DNA of 64,000 nt from Bedellia somnulentella (GCA_963576735.1 OY755173.1:8960873-9024872), one strand, 5' to 3'. Positions 31,634-42,854 are shown, counted from the first letter of the stretch. Numbers and translations are program-made. Notes: generated by a model not told the origin, from the sequence alone.

Positions 31634-31982
31634 ATACATAACATAAACGTTCACGCCGTTTATACCCGAAGGGGTTGGCAGAGGTACCAATACTTCTGAA
31701 CTCACATGGCAGCGCCATCTAGTGTCCAGAGAAGGTACCCACGTTTTGCTTAGACAGTGTACTCACGTGATAGGGGGCAGGCCTATCGCCGTTTTGTACG
31801 AATACACTCACATGACTAAGTACAACTCAGCCATGTGGGTTTCCTCACGATGTTTTCCCTCACCGTTGACAACCATGATAAATTAACCACACATATGACT
31901 TTAGAAAAGACAAATTGGTGTAGGCCCGACCCAGGATTGGAACTCACGCCCTTCTGTTTTCGGGCGGGTGTTCCACCCATAT
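31634..31982 (-). mobile_element. SINE-A, second subfamily, full length
   Basis: Has GGCAGCGCCATCTAGTGTCC in place of the usual middle block, plus head sequence with box B remnant (CCCAGGATTGGAACTC in plus reading). Confidence 0.85.
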
Positions 31983-31984
31983 CT

Positions 31985-32925
31985 AAAAAATGTGCATATT
32001 AATTAAATAACAACAGTGTTTTATTAAATGATAATAGATGTTGAAGGCACTTGTACATACATCCAGTACCGTGACAAAGAAACATAATGATTGTTTATTC
32101 ATATATGATAATGATTGTGCTTTTTTCCAATGATTCCATAATTTTTGTATGAAACTATCACGAAAATAGCAATAAAAATGTTGAATTGCAAGAATGAGGA
32201 AACAAAAAATCAAAGCAATTGTTGAACATGGCAAACGTGAAGCGACCGCGACGAAATTTAATTTTGTAGTCTTTATTACATACGCTATAAGAATTAGTTC
32301 TACTCATCAAGTCATTTAAAAGCTTTTATGTCTGTTGTTACGCTACTGAACAAAGCTCCGTAGAGCACGATTTTTCTTCTGAGTATTTCCCTTCGTTTCC
32401 TTTACATTGCGTCTTACTTTAATGTTAAACATTATTCACGTTTAAGAAAGCAGCGATGGATGTAATGCGTTTGTAAGAAATGATGCATAATTACTTTTAT
32501 AAACCTAAATATTCCCACGTAAGCGAACCGTGTCTATCTTTTTATCATACATAACAGAGCAATGATTTCTGTAATAGATGTTTACTACTTGATGCATAAA
32601 GCTATTGTGTCATTTATCTACTGCGGAAAAGACATTTAACAAAATGGCATGACGTATATATTGTTCCAAATCCCAGCCAGCTCCCTTATATATTTAGTAG
32701 ATTTTTTATGACAGAAAAAAAACTCAATTTTTTTATTGAAGCAAAGAGCAAAAATGCAGATAAATGTTGGTAACTCCAAGTCACCTGATGATGCTCATAG
32801 AAATCAATTTTTACTTGGACACAGGAATTTACATCGGTCAGTTAAGTTACTAAAGGTCTTAAGTAGTTTTTCTATTAATCTAAAACATAATCATTAAAAT
32901 ATAAATATTTTTTTAATAATTGTTT
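31985..32925. other. AT-rich intergenic
   Basis: No coding or repeat signal seen. Confidence 0.45.
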
Positions 32926-32929
32926 CCAT

Positions 32930-33037
32930 CATTCATACTCTATTTCTACCATCTTGTCCCAACTTCCAAATGTGGCTAAAAAGTTTCTAGCCCTGCAGCT
33001 CTGGCTACCCCTATTTGTATGTATTTATGTAATTTCT
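32930..33037 (+). repeat. Rep-B 3' fragment
   Basis: CCAACTTCCAAATGTGGCTA, AGCTCTGGCTACCCC and a TGTATGTATTTATG tail. It directly precedes SINE-D. Confidence 0.6.
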
Positions 33038-33049
33038 TCCGTGGCATAA

Positions 33050-33292
33050 AATTGCACACGTGGTCTAGCGGTAGCACTTTACATTCTTATAATGTGGAGG
33101 TCGTGGGTTTGATTTCCGGTATGTTAACTCAAAAATTCGAGTTCTGAGATCATACCTAGCTTGGTAGGATGGGGTACTACTATTCTAAGCCTTGCATTTA
33201 TGGGTACCTCATACATAACTGGAGTAGGAATCACATATAGATATTTATGCGCCTATGGCCTCCTTTGAAAATTATGACAAATAAAAAAAAAA
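33050..33292 (+). mobile_element. SINE-D, tRNA-headed and A-tailed
   Basis: tRNA-like head (box A GTGGTCTAGCGGTAGCAC, box B GTGGGTTTGATTTCCGG), a body, and an A-run at 33282-33292. The body contains GGGGTACTACTATTCTAAGC, which matches the inverse of the rep-B 5' end. Confidence 0.75.
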
Positions 33293-33472
33293 TATTTGAA
33301 ACTATTTATTTTAAAGGTTTGTTAACATTTATAATTATAATACAGAGGGTATTGATCTATACTTATAAACTAGATTATGGCCCCTGGGGAGTCTTTTATA
33401 AGATTCTAAAATTTTGCTGGGCTTAAATGTAATAAGTTAATCAATAAAAATAAAAACCATCTTATTTATTTA

Positions 33473-33635
33473 GAGGTGGAGGGCGATGGGTTCACATATT
33501 TACCCTCATTGAAGTATTTTTTTAATGCACTTTTCATTTTGTTTTGTTTAAAATAATAAGGTCAAGACTTAGTTGCTTAGGCAAGTGGTTAGGTATTTGA
33601 GGGAATATGTGAGTCCACACCCTCATTACTACTAG
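33473..33635. mobile_element. Possible small foldback element
   Basis: GGGTTCACATATTTACCCTC at the left is matched imperfectly in inverse by GAGGGAATATGTGAGTCCAC at the right. About 160 bp. No target duplication seen. Confidence 0.45.
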
Positions 33636-33639
33636 TCGT

Positions 33640-35345
33640 ACATACATACAGTGGCAGATAATTCAGTGGTCTAAGGTTATTAATTCTTGTTACTTTAGTG
33701 AGCGATTGGATTTGACTGTGATACTCTGATATAATTGCAATCTTAACTTTATCGTAAACATTGTTAATTTTCCAATATTGGAATAAATCAATATAATTGT
33801 TTTTAAATTTACATTTTATTTTAAAGGGAACAATTACTTTCAGAAGTCTTAATTATTTATTATAGTTATTAATCATTAATAGTATTTGGAAGTGTTATTT
33901 TTAGCCCGATTCTCGACTGCTGTTTTTATAAATATTAGAGATTTGTTACGCCTATGTTTTATGTTAACCATATATATTTAAATTGATCTTAATCCTGAAA
34001 TATAAACAATAATTTCGTCAAAAGCTAATTCAGAACATGCACATCACCATAGTAATCACCAAAAGTATACTGAAAACGTTGACCATGTTTAAATAACTCT
34101 TGACGTGTAGACGTAATAGCTTTATAAGCGGTTTGGTGAAATAACAAATATGAAAACCAGAACAAAAACGTTTGAGTTGTCCAACATAAATGTAGGAAGC
34201 CGTTGAGCCCAGGAAAATATTAGCTTTGCTCTTAAAAAACCATTAACCATCTTGAGTACCGCATCTCATGTTTACTCATTCAAGGAAAGTGCTTACCTGT
34301 GTTGAGATTTATATTTTTAAAATGCTTTTGTTTGTTGAAATGTCGTTTTTGTGAAGAAAGTGGACAAGGGTGGCGATATTTGAGAAGCCATTTCGAAAAC
34401 AAAATATTACCACTATATCTGAGGTGAGTTCCCAAGTATTTAGTAAATATAATTTTGTTCCCTAACGCCGATATAGTCTATTAGTTTGTGTTGTTGATAA
34501 TATTTACACATTTTTTTTTAAATTCGGTTTGTCATGTTTTAAAAAATGATTTTTTTAAAACATGCACTTTTATTAGTAATTCTAATTATAACTATACAGC
34601 TATAATTAAATGAATATAAGAATTAGCCCTTCCTCGGTTACTTTTGTTAGTTAAGTGGTAAAATAACTTTTTAATAGAAAAAAATATATCGCCAAAACAA
34701 CTAAAAAAATCATTTTTGTGTTAAATTATTAAATTAGTTATTAAATTATTATTTTAATTGGTTTCTGGGATGCGTTTCTAATTTTGAATGACTACTCTAA
34801 ACAATTAATTGAAGTTGGAGATAGATGACAAAGCTATATTAATTAAACTAGTTTTACGTTACCATTAAACTTAATTAATCAATTTACTTTACTAACAAGA
34901 ATCTCAAGAGTGCAATCGCATGCTGAAACTAAATAGGTACTGGTATAAAATTTATAAGATGACAATAATTTTGCTCCACTATCATTTTACCGTTTTAAGT
35001 ACCAATATTGTGGTTATAAATCCTGGGTAGATAAAATTACAGCGTTGTCTATAAGGCACGTAACCACGACACGTTTACTCAGTACAGGTCATTGAGTAAA
35101 CCACATTAGGTGTTCATTGACCATTTAATAGTAACCACAGGCTCCAAAAAAATACGTCTGTGCACAATTTGATGGACAAAAAAGAGGCTTTCGAGCTTGA
35201 AATCGACGCACTTTGGGTTCATTGCAACTTTCAGAAACCACAAGTCTGACGAAGAGTGAATTAAACAAAAGAGTTTGAATTATTTCATTGTTTTTAAAAC
35301 ATCATCATTATGAAGTAACCCGCGAAAAATGATATCGAACTTAAA
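33640..35345. other. AT-rich intergenic
   Basis: No coding or repeat signal seen. Confidence 0.45.
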
Positions 35346-35349
35346 TTGA

Positions 35350-35640
35350 ATGTAGCTGTGTAGTGTTAGATAGAGGATTAGAATATCAGGCTAAGAATAT
35401 CACTTATACATTTTCGTTTCGGGGATTTTTAAGCGATTGTTGGCATTATTAATAAAACAGTGAAGATGTCTGTTCGGTAAGCTGATGATGTTTGGTCTCA
35501 TAACTTTGATTCTACTTCAGAATTAAAAAAATATCAGTCTCTTTTTGAGAATGAATGGGTATCCTCCCACAAGTTGCCTCGTACAAAACCCATGAGAAGA
35601 AGTGGGATAGTCATATACTAAACCGACACCACACACTAAT
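35350..35640 (+). repeat. Rep-B, highly diverged, composite
   Basis: AGCTGTGTAGTGTTAGATAG and GGGGATTTTTAAGCGATTGT at the left, and CTAAACCGACACCACACAC in the opposite sense at the right. Confidence 0.45.
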
Positions 35641-35654
35641 TTTAACCTTTCAAT

Positions 35655-35795
35655 GTATGATAATAAAAGGGCATACATTAAAAGATAAACTGGAAAGCTT
35701 TACCAGGATCGTACAAAGTGGCGATCGATAGTCTGTTCATACCCTTTGGGAACTAATAGCTTGAGTATATGTAATGTATGTATGAGTAATGAATG
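35655..35795 (+). mobile_element. LINE-L 3' tip fragment
   Basis: Contains GGATCGTACAAAGTGGCGAT and GGGAACTAATAG followed by TTGAGTATATGTAATGTATG, the family 3' end on the plus strand. Confidence 0.75.
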
Positions 35796-36229
35796 AATGA
35801 ATGCTAAGTACTTCTATAGATACCTACTCTATTTTTACACCAACCTCGAAGTCTGAACTCCATTTATCACTATTCATTTAAAAGTTTTTATTTGGTGTTT
35901 TGAAGTTTCTCAATAAAACCACTAATAGCTGATGCGGTTGGGAACCGCTTCGTGGAAAATGTTTAATAAGAACTTTTAAGAATATTATACTATAATTTTC
36001 GATATTCCAAGCGTTTGTGCTGTTTCATTTTAAACAATTATTTATGATATTTGATTATAGTTCCTGGGATATGTCCACAAATGTAAATCCAAAAAGTGAA
36101 TTGAAGAATTATTTAAACACAACCTCTGAGTATTAATTGCGTTTCTGGATAGTATGTGATGGTTTAAAGCGACATAATCATTCTATACAATAACTACCAT
36201 GTACATTTATTAATAATTATTTATATAGT

Positions 36230-36385
36230 AACTGAGATCGACCTGCCCCCTTATTACGCGAGTACACTGTCCAAGCCAAGACGTGGGAACTCAGAACACC
36301 AGATGACCATGTCACGTGACGTTCACAAGTATTAATACCTCTGCCAAATCCTTCAGGGATATACGGCGTGAACGTTTAAGTTTGA
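36230..36385 (+). mobile_element. SINE-A 3' fragment
   Basis: From CCTGCCCCCTTATTACGCGA to ATATACGGCGTGAACGTTTA. Confidence 0.75.
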
Positions 36386-36424
36386 AAGTATTTATGTACT
36401 AACTGTTTTAATACAGATATTTAT

Positions 36425-36612
36425 TTGGATACATACACATATATACATGCATATTCTCTTTCTCACGGCATAAGTTCCTGCTGGGGTAGGCGGGACTGTC
36501 GATCGCCACTTTGTACGATCCTGACAAATCTCTCGAGCTTCGTCTACATTCATCAATCTTTTCAAACATGCTTTTTCATTCTACAAACTTCAGAACTCAG
36601 GCTTTTTGAGTT
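36425..36612 (-). mobile_element. LINE-L 3' end fragment
   Basis: Shares GTACGATCCTGACAAA and the TTCATCAATCTTTTCA block with the 39-kb copy (plus-strand reading), plus the CACGGC...GGGGTAGGC tip. Coding frame degraded. Confidence 0.75.
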
Positions 36613-36614
36613 TA

Positions 36615-37284
36615 GATATATAGGTAACGGGAAATGGCACAGTAAAGATTATCTAGTTCTTCTAATATTTATTAGACAAAATTTGATCCTGACCACCTAG
36701 TGTTCATAATAAGCTGTGTTGCGATCGGAATATAAGCAGGTACCTAAGTCAGTCCCTAATAAAAACGGTCCGTTCCTTTTTTCGATATTCTCTGATCTCG
36801 TTCTAGTTGTAGGTTCAACGATTTCTGTGTACGTTTATGTAAATGACGGCTTTGTTGTATAAAACAGGGTCGGTGTCACATGAAAATTAATGGACCCTAT
36901 AAATATGCAGTTGACCACGGTCGGGCTAATGTTTGCAGTTTAATCGATGCTCGAAGATCACGTTACTTGCGTATACTTAACTGTACAACATTCACGCCTT
37001 CTAACTGGATTTTATGAACTAAAATGGGGGTGTTTTAGTATGGTCTGCGTGTTTTTGAATTATTCGCGACGTATTTTAAGAACGATATTTGCAAACGGGG
37101 CACCACATATTCCTATTATATATTAACGCTCTAAAAAGTTGAAATTTACATTTTGCGTTTAATTTTAACAATTTACTTATAACCTCAATATTTATAATTA
37201 ATACGATATTAAAAGGTTGTCGCGCGTATCACTTGTGTGAATTAAATAGTTCCAATAAAATTTTATGTAATTTGCTAATTTTAT
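36615..37284. other. AT-rich intergenic
   Basis: No coding or repeat signal seen. Confidence 0.45.
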
Positions 37285-37575
37285 CATAATACATACAAAC
37301 ACTTACATCATTAGTTCCCATGAGGGTAGGCAGAGACTACCGATCACCACTTTGTACGATCCTGAGAAACCTCTTGAGCTTAATTTACATTGATATTTTA
37401 TTTTTATACATGCCCTTTTATTATTCGGAATTTGGACGCCTGCCTGTATGAGTACACTCTGTATTTGATTCAAATGTGTCCTCCGCGGTCGTCCTCTACG
37501 AAAATTACCCTCCACATTGGAAATAAATAAACATCAAAATCTCTTTTACCAATTAACCATCATCCATCCTCTCTA
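37285..37575 (-). mobile_element. LINE-L 3' end fragment
   Basis: Encodes EGNFRRGRPRRTHLNQIQSV with frame damage downstream. It ends in the family 3' tip and a TACATACA-rich tail (plus strand). It abuts the RNase H LINE fragment at 37576. Confidence 0.8.
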
Positions 37576-38330
37576 GATTAGATTAGTAATTTGGTTTCCG
37601 CACATAGCTCTTTAATGGAACTTTTTTACGTGGGCCCTGGCCATCTTATTTAATCCACCCTAACTCTGTCCAAAATCTTTCAAGTTGTCCTAAGTCTTAA
37701 AAAGGTTTCTGTACTACCTGTTCTTGTCCTATCTTTTGAGTACGGGCTGTTTAGGACCTTGCACTCAAACATGACGTGATTTACTGTCTCCTCGGCCTCC
37801 ATGCATGCTCTGCACAGAGGACTATCTGTTGCACCGATGTTGTGAAAGTGCTTATTCAATGAGCAGTGACCAGTGATGATTCCTGTTATCATTCTTAGAC
37901 TTCTCCTGTTTAGTTGGAGTAGTCGTCTTGTTAGTCTTTTATCTATGTCCGGCATCGCTTCTTTTGACTGGCGGCATTCAGTCATTTCACGCCAGAGAGA
38001 GTTATGTTGTTCTTGTGTGCGTTGCCTCAACCAGGTGCGGTATTGGTTGAATGGAATTGGTAGTATTGGTTCTGGTCCTTCTATTTTGTTGTTGGATCCT
38101 CTGCGAGCTAGCTCGTCAGCTGCATCGTTTCCTAGTGAATTGCTGTGTCCTTTTATCCACTGTAGTGTGACTTCATTTGTTTCAGTGACTTTCTCTAATG
38201 TTCGATGACATTGTAGGATTAGTCCGTTATTAGTGGTGTTGCTCTTCAGTGCTTCAGTGCCATCCTCTCTATTTGGTTTACATTTGTAAAAATTTTTGTT
38301 ACACATAGGTGGTATTGACATATTACAAAT
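37576..38330 (-). mobile_element. LINE 3' fragment with RNase H (R1/I-like)
   Basis: 5'-truncated minus-strand element sitting between two LINE-L remnants. The RNase H coding part is at 37680-38321 and a GC-moderate 3' UTR runs to about 37576. No clear A-tail. Confidence 0.8.
37680..38321 (-). pseudogene. RNase H domain and C-terminus of an R1/I-group LINE
   Basis: A 213-codon open frame. The catalytic C-terminal half of RNase H is visible as VTLQWIKGHSNSLGNDAADE and LARRGS (His and Asp of the active site). The usual tail follows, with LQLNRRSLRMITGIITGHC and a Cys-rich block CRACMEAEETVNHVMFEC. The reverse transcriptase and endonuclease are missing, so this is a fragment, not a host RNase H1. 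Confidence 0.85.
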
Positions 38331-38409
38331 TATTTAAGGTTACTATATATTAGCGCTGTATTTTTTTGTTTAGAATTGCGGTAAAAGAAGTGTTTGTTTG
38401 GTTAGGTAT

Positions 38410-38556
38410 GTAAGGGTCGCATCACCAACAACCTTTACTTTACAATCTTTTCCCCACTCAACTTCTAAAAGTGGCCAATGAATAATGAATTTCCCTAATT
38501 CTCAAGTACTGTCTACCCTTTTCGGATTTATAGCCGTGAGTATATGTATGTAATAA
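38410..38556 (+). repeat. Rep-B 3' half
   Basis: TCACCAACAACCTTTACTTT to TATAGCCGTGAGTATATGTA and TG. Confidence 0.7.
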
Positions 38557-39019
38557 TTGTACCAGTCACATACTCTTCTTGTATTAAAGTATATAGGTGA
38601 TCTGAGTGTGAGTGGTGATCTGTCTCAATATTTGAAGGATTCTTTTTAAGATGAAGATGAAGGATTACCATATTTACATTCGGTAGTTAAATATGAGATC
38701 ATGATAATGACGTAATCCTTTCATCGTACCTAAGTTTCGATCGGAATATGATGTAGATTATTCATGAAAGTTAACTCAACAAACAAGGGTTTGGTATAAA
38801 TAGCTGACCAAAGTTTGAGAGAATAATTTTAGGTCCTAAAACTTCATTACAAAGTTGTTACACTATGGCCGTTGGAAAACAATTTGTACATGTCTTAATT
38901 GATATAGCTATTGGCATTTTGTTTTCTAGAAAGTTATTATGTTTTAATGGAAACCAATGTTTGTGTATTTGAAATATTAGTAAGTTTCATTGAGGGTAAG
39001 AACGACGTATATATGTATA

Positions 39020-39325
39020 TTTACTTTTAAATACATACATACATATTCTCACGCCCTTAGTTCCCATTGGGGTAGGCAGAGACTATCGATCGCCACTTTG
39101 TACGATCCTGGCAAACCTCTCTGGCTTCGTTAACATCCATCAATCTTTTCATACATGCTCTTTTATTCTTCATACTGCGGACACCTGCCTTTTTGAGCAC
39201 ATTTTCTATTTGATCCAAATGTGTCCTCCGAGGTCGTCCTCCACTAACATTACCTTCCACATTGGCTCTATATATCTCTTTCACCAATTTACTGTCATCA
39301 ATTTTCTCTATGTGCCCAAACCAAC
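39020..39325 (-). mobile_element. LINE-L 3' end, best preserved copy
   Basis: Encodes KEIYRANVEGNVSGGRPRRT and then ACMKRLMDVNEAREVCQDRT and SIVSAYPNGN before the stop. A very short 3' UTR GGGCGTGAGAATATGTATG follows. 5'-truncated next to the 18-bp hairpin at 39328-39366. Confidence 0.85.
39057..39287 (-). pseudogene. LINE-L C-terminal coding remnant (76 codons)
   Basis: An open C-terminal stretch ending SIVSAYPNGN. It is the least damaged C-terminus of the family in the window and shows that the stop lies only about 30 bp before the TATG-rich tail. Confidence 0.8.
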
Positions 39326-39327
39326 CA

Positions 39328-39366
39328 AAACTTTATGGGTGTACTTTTAGTACACCCATAAAGTTT
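39328..39366. repeat. Perfect 18-bp hairpin, 3-nt loop
   Basis: AAACTTTATGGGTGTACT, loop TTT, then its exact complement. It sits precisely at the broken 5' edge of a LINE-L copy. Confidence 0.9.
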
Positions 39367-39407
39367 CATTTGTATAAACTCACTCAGAATCAATTCCTAG
39401 TAAATTG

Positions 39408-39575
39408 TACATACATACATATACTCACGGCTATAAATCCCAAGCAGGGGTAGCTAGAGCTAAGGAATTAGAAATTCCTCAGCTACTTTTGGAAAGTTGT
39501 GTGGGAAAAGGATGGTAAAATAAAGGTTGTTGGTGATGAGTCTCCAACCGCATCGCCCAAAAATCCCTATTTTGT
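39408..39575 (-). repeat. Rep-B 3' two-thirds
   Basis: CATACATATACTCACGGCTA to TCCAACCGCATCGCCCAAAA in plus reading. Confidence 0.75.
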
Positions 39576-39680
39576 TCCACTATTATTTAATTCTATAAAT
39601 ATTGACTGATAAACGAATTATCACTCCTAGTTTAAATTTTCTTGTCAGATTAAATGATAATTTTTTTTTTATTTAAATCT

Positions 39681-39724
39681 AGGGAACTAATGGCGTGAGT
39701 ATATGTATTTCAGTATGTATGTAA
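39681..39724 (+). mobile_element. LINE-L 3' tip only
   Basis: Only AGGGAACTAATGGCGTGAGT and the TATG-rich tail remain. This extreme truncation marks the 3' terminus of the family. Confidence 0.6.
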
Positions 39725-40675
39725 AAACTTTCCACCTTGAAAATTATTATGATCATACAAAAAAAACTTGTTGTAATAAATTCCTCGTTTTTATGTCTGA
39801 TAAAATATATATAAAAGTTGGTTACGACGTCGTCGTCACAACTTGAAAACTAATCAACCGATTAGGTTCATTAATTATTGCGTTGACCAATACAAGAATA
39901 TGGTATTTATGATAGAAATATATAAAACCGAAGGCCGCGTCGATTTACAAAGTAACCATAAATGCGTGAATTAATAACATCGAGAGCTTACAAACATCGT
40001 AATGTGCAATTTAATTTTGCGAAAGCTTGCTTCGATACAGTATATTATAGTGTTTTAATAGTGCAGTCGAGTGACTAGTTGATTGCCGGTAGCCACACCC
40101 CGCAACTAAGTCTTATTACAGACATTGCACGAATATGTTCCATGGTATCTATGTACAAGTAGAATGGACGTACACTTAATGATACAAAATGCGAGAAGTT
40201 AGTATCATGTTATTAAGTGCTTGATCCTTAGAATATTAATTTAAATTTGCAAATAGAAAACTTTAAAAGATATAATAATAAAGATTATTTGTGTTTTACA
40301 CTTCTTACAACCTGATGGGTAAATATGCATTTGTACGTAAGTACATATCCTTTTGAGCATATAGATAACTAAGTAAGAAATTTATTTTCGACGAATTTGT
40401 ACAATAAACTTCTTTTGTTCCCCTAAATTAGTCAGCCTTTTCAACATATAATGATGTCATTGGATGTCATTTTTCCAATTATTATTCTAATCAGTTTTCT
40501 TTTTATTCGCTAGCAATAGCAAACAATGAATAAGATGTTGATGAACTATTTGCAGATTGTTTAAAATGGGTAGCAGTAACAGCATGAGCAATATATTATC
40601 AGTCACATTTAGATATTGAGTGGAAAAAAAATATAAAACCACGATAGTTGTAGTATGTATTACTACTATTTAGTA
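39725..40675. other. AT-rich intergenic
   Basis: No coding or repeat signal seen. Confidence 0.45.
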
Positions 40676-40676
40676 A

Positions 40677-40906
40677 CATACATACATACATATACCCACG
40701 GTTATAATTCCCTAGAAGGGGTAGCCAGAGCTAAGAAATTATAAATTCCTCAGCCACTTTTGGAAGTTGAGTGGGGAAAATATCGTAAAATAAAGGTTTG
40801 GTGTTTTTGGTGTAATCCAATAAATAGCCCCAATACACTTAGTCGCCTCTTACGACACCCGTGGGAAGAAAGGGGTAGCGACATTCTAAGCCGGCACTAC
40901 ACGGCA
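40677..40906 (-). repeat. Rep-B, near full length
   Basis: ATACATACATATACCCACGG to CTAAGCCGGCACTACACGGC in plus reading. Confidence 0.78.
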
Positions 40907-41334
40907 TTTAGTTACTATTTAAAATATTTGCTTATGTATTCTGTGTTTGTAAAACACTATTTATTCTATGCAGGAAAATTAAAATGTTTCTGGAGGCCCC
41001 TTATGAAAAAATAAAAATATATCCTTACATAAATTTCAAATATGGCTGACGAATGACAAATGCTGACGCTCAGGCTACACCTATTTTGATATTTATTTAA
41101 TCATAAAAGCAAAGGTATTATAGGTTGGTATTACACAGTACGTTTGAAGGTGTACTATTTTCAGAATAGCCCCCTTTCATAATATATAGTGGGACGGTGT
41201 TAATCGTTTAGATTCGCAATTTCCAACTGTGGTGGAGCAATCGCCTACAAATAGCTTGTTCAGCATTTACACTAAATAATGTTACCATTATTTATTTAAA
41301 CAAAATATTTTACTTAGTGTTTGATTGTTATCAA

Positions 41335-41470
41335 TTTTGCCATGCCAATATCTTTTCGTGGCTGTTCGTTACAGGCGACTAAGGGGCTAATGGGGCATTA
41401 AAAGTAAAATTTGTTATTCTGAAGCTATGCCCACCCTTTCTAGAGATTTGTAGCCGTAAGTATATGTACG
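41335..41470 (+). repeat. Rep-B fragment with internal deletion
   Basis: ACAGGCGACTAAGGGGCTAA joined to GAAGCTATGCCCACCCTTTC and GTAGCCGTAAGTATATGTAC. Confidence 0.6.
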
Positions 41471-41873
41471 TATAAAGCAATCTGCTTTGCTAAAAACTTA
41501 CGCACATTGGACCTCTATTAATTTTTTTTTCTTATATAGGAACATATGTTTTATTATCTCTATAAATGAAAGGTAAGGTGCGAGTACATTTATTGGCACT
41601 ATTATATTTAAAAACGCTCTTTTAATATTTTAAGTTTCTTAGATTCTGTTCTCAATGATACCATTTCTTCTCTCCTCATGTTTTTCAGCATAAATTTCAA
41701 TTACTAATTGGTAAGCTAAACCCTTGGAAGACAATTATGATATAATGTACAATGATATTGTCCAAATACTTATTTATGACATTTTCGAAATAGCCTCTGG
41801 CCACTGCGCTTTACTCGAATTTTGGTTTGAACAACACTTACCTTGTATATTCTAAGACTTTTGCGATTGCACA

Positions 41874-41998
41874 TTACAATTAAAACAACTATTGATTTTC
41901 GGATATTTAATCGCGTGTTACTGAAAAATTCTCGAGACGTCAAGTTTTAAAAAAAACGCGATTGAAAATCCGAAAATCAAAGGTAGTTTTAATTGTAA
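41874..41998. mobile_element. MITE / hairpin element, 125 bp
   Basis: The 42-bp arms 41874-41915 and 41957-41998 are inverted copies with about six mismatches, starting TTACAATTAAAAC and ending ATCGCG. The spacer is 41 bp. No ORF. Confidence 0.75.
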
Positions 41999-42039
41999 CA
42001 CTAACTTTTTATTTTTCTAATCCATATTATAATTTGGGT

Positions 42040-42172
42040 TCACGCATGTTATTTTCATAACTGTCGATATGAACGTGACAACCTTGATAAATTAACCACA
42101 AATATGACTTTAGAAAAGGCATATTTGTGGTTAATTTATCTAGGCCCAACATAGTATTGAAATCCGCATCTC
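42040..42172 (-). mobile_element. SINE-A fragment containing a perfect 21-bp hairpin
   Basis: Partial head-side copy (TAGGCCCAACATAGTATTGA). Positions 42086-42106 recur as a perfect inverted copy at 42120-42140, replacing the normal CAAATTGGTG stretch. Confidence 0.7.
42086..42140. repeat. Perfect 21-bp inverted repeat in a SINE
   Basis: Arms 42086-42106 and 42120-42140 with a 13-nt spacer. The left arm is normal SINE-A sequence; the right arm is not present in other copies. Confidence 0.9.
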
Positions 42173-42854
42173 GTTGAAAACTGGAACTCTAAAGACAAAT
42201 GTATATTCGGGTTAGTCAACCAAACGAAATACCTCAGTTACTAAAAGCTCGGCGAGTCGCAGCAGGGTGCAACATTACTTGTCACAACAACAAAGAAAGG
42301 CTTCGATTCAGATAATAATTTAATTTATTGCTTATTCTGATTGCAATATAGATTTTAATAAGGTGCAGCCTGGTTACTAAATGGAATGATTGTATCACAA
42401 CTGGCCAGCCAGGGCAAGTACCTGATTCAAATCTTCCACGAGTTATTACTATTTGTTGGAGATATCTTACAAACAATTTCTGCGTAAATAGAAACGAAGA
42501 AGCTTATCTCTTACATTATTCATATTTCTTATTTTTAAACCAGAGTATCACTTTGCAAATACCAAGGTACACAACTACCGAGTTATGAGGCCCATAATAT
42601 TATGGGTCATTATTATTATGTCATTTGCGGTAACCGATTTAAAAAAATAATAAAAACAATAAAAATCCATTTTTCATAAGTACAACCCCGTTACTTAGTA
42701 TTCAAACTAGATACCAGCTATCAGTGTCTGTGCACCAATACAAGGTACAACTTCCAAAAAAGAAGAAGGGTGTAGTGACGTGCGCAAAGTTTTGTCTCGT
42801 TTCTTGCACCAGCTGCATACTAACTAGCTATGAAATGTGCTCGTGGCACTCGTA

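Noticed and set aside
37680..38321. Host RNase H gene
   Set aside because: The tail after the RNase H motif is typical of R1/I-group LINE proteins, and the N-terminal part is missing.
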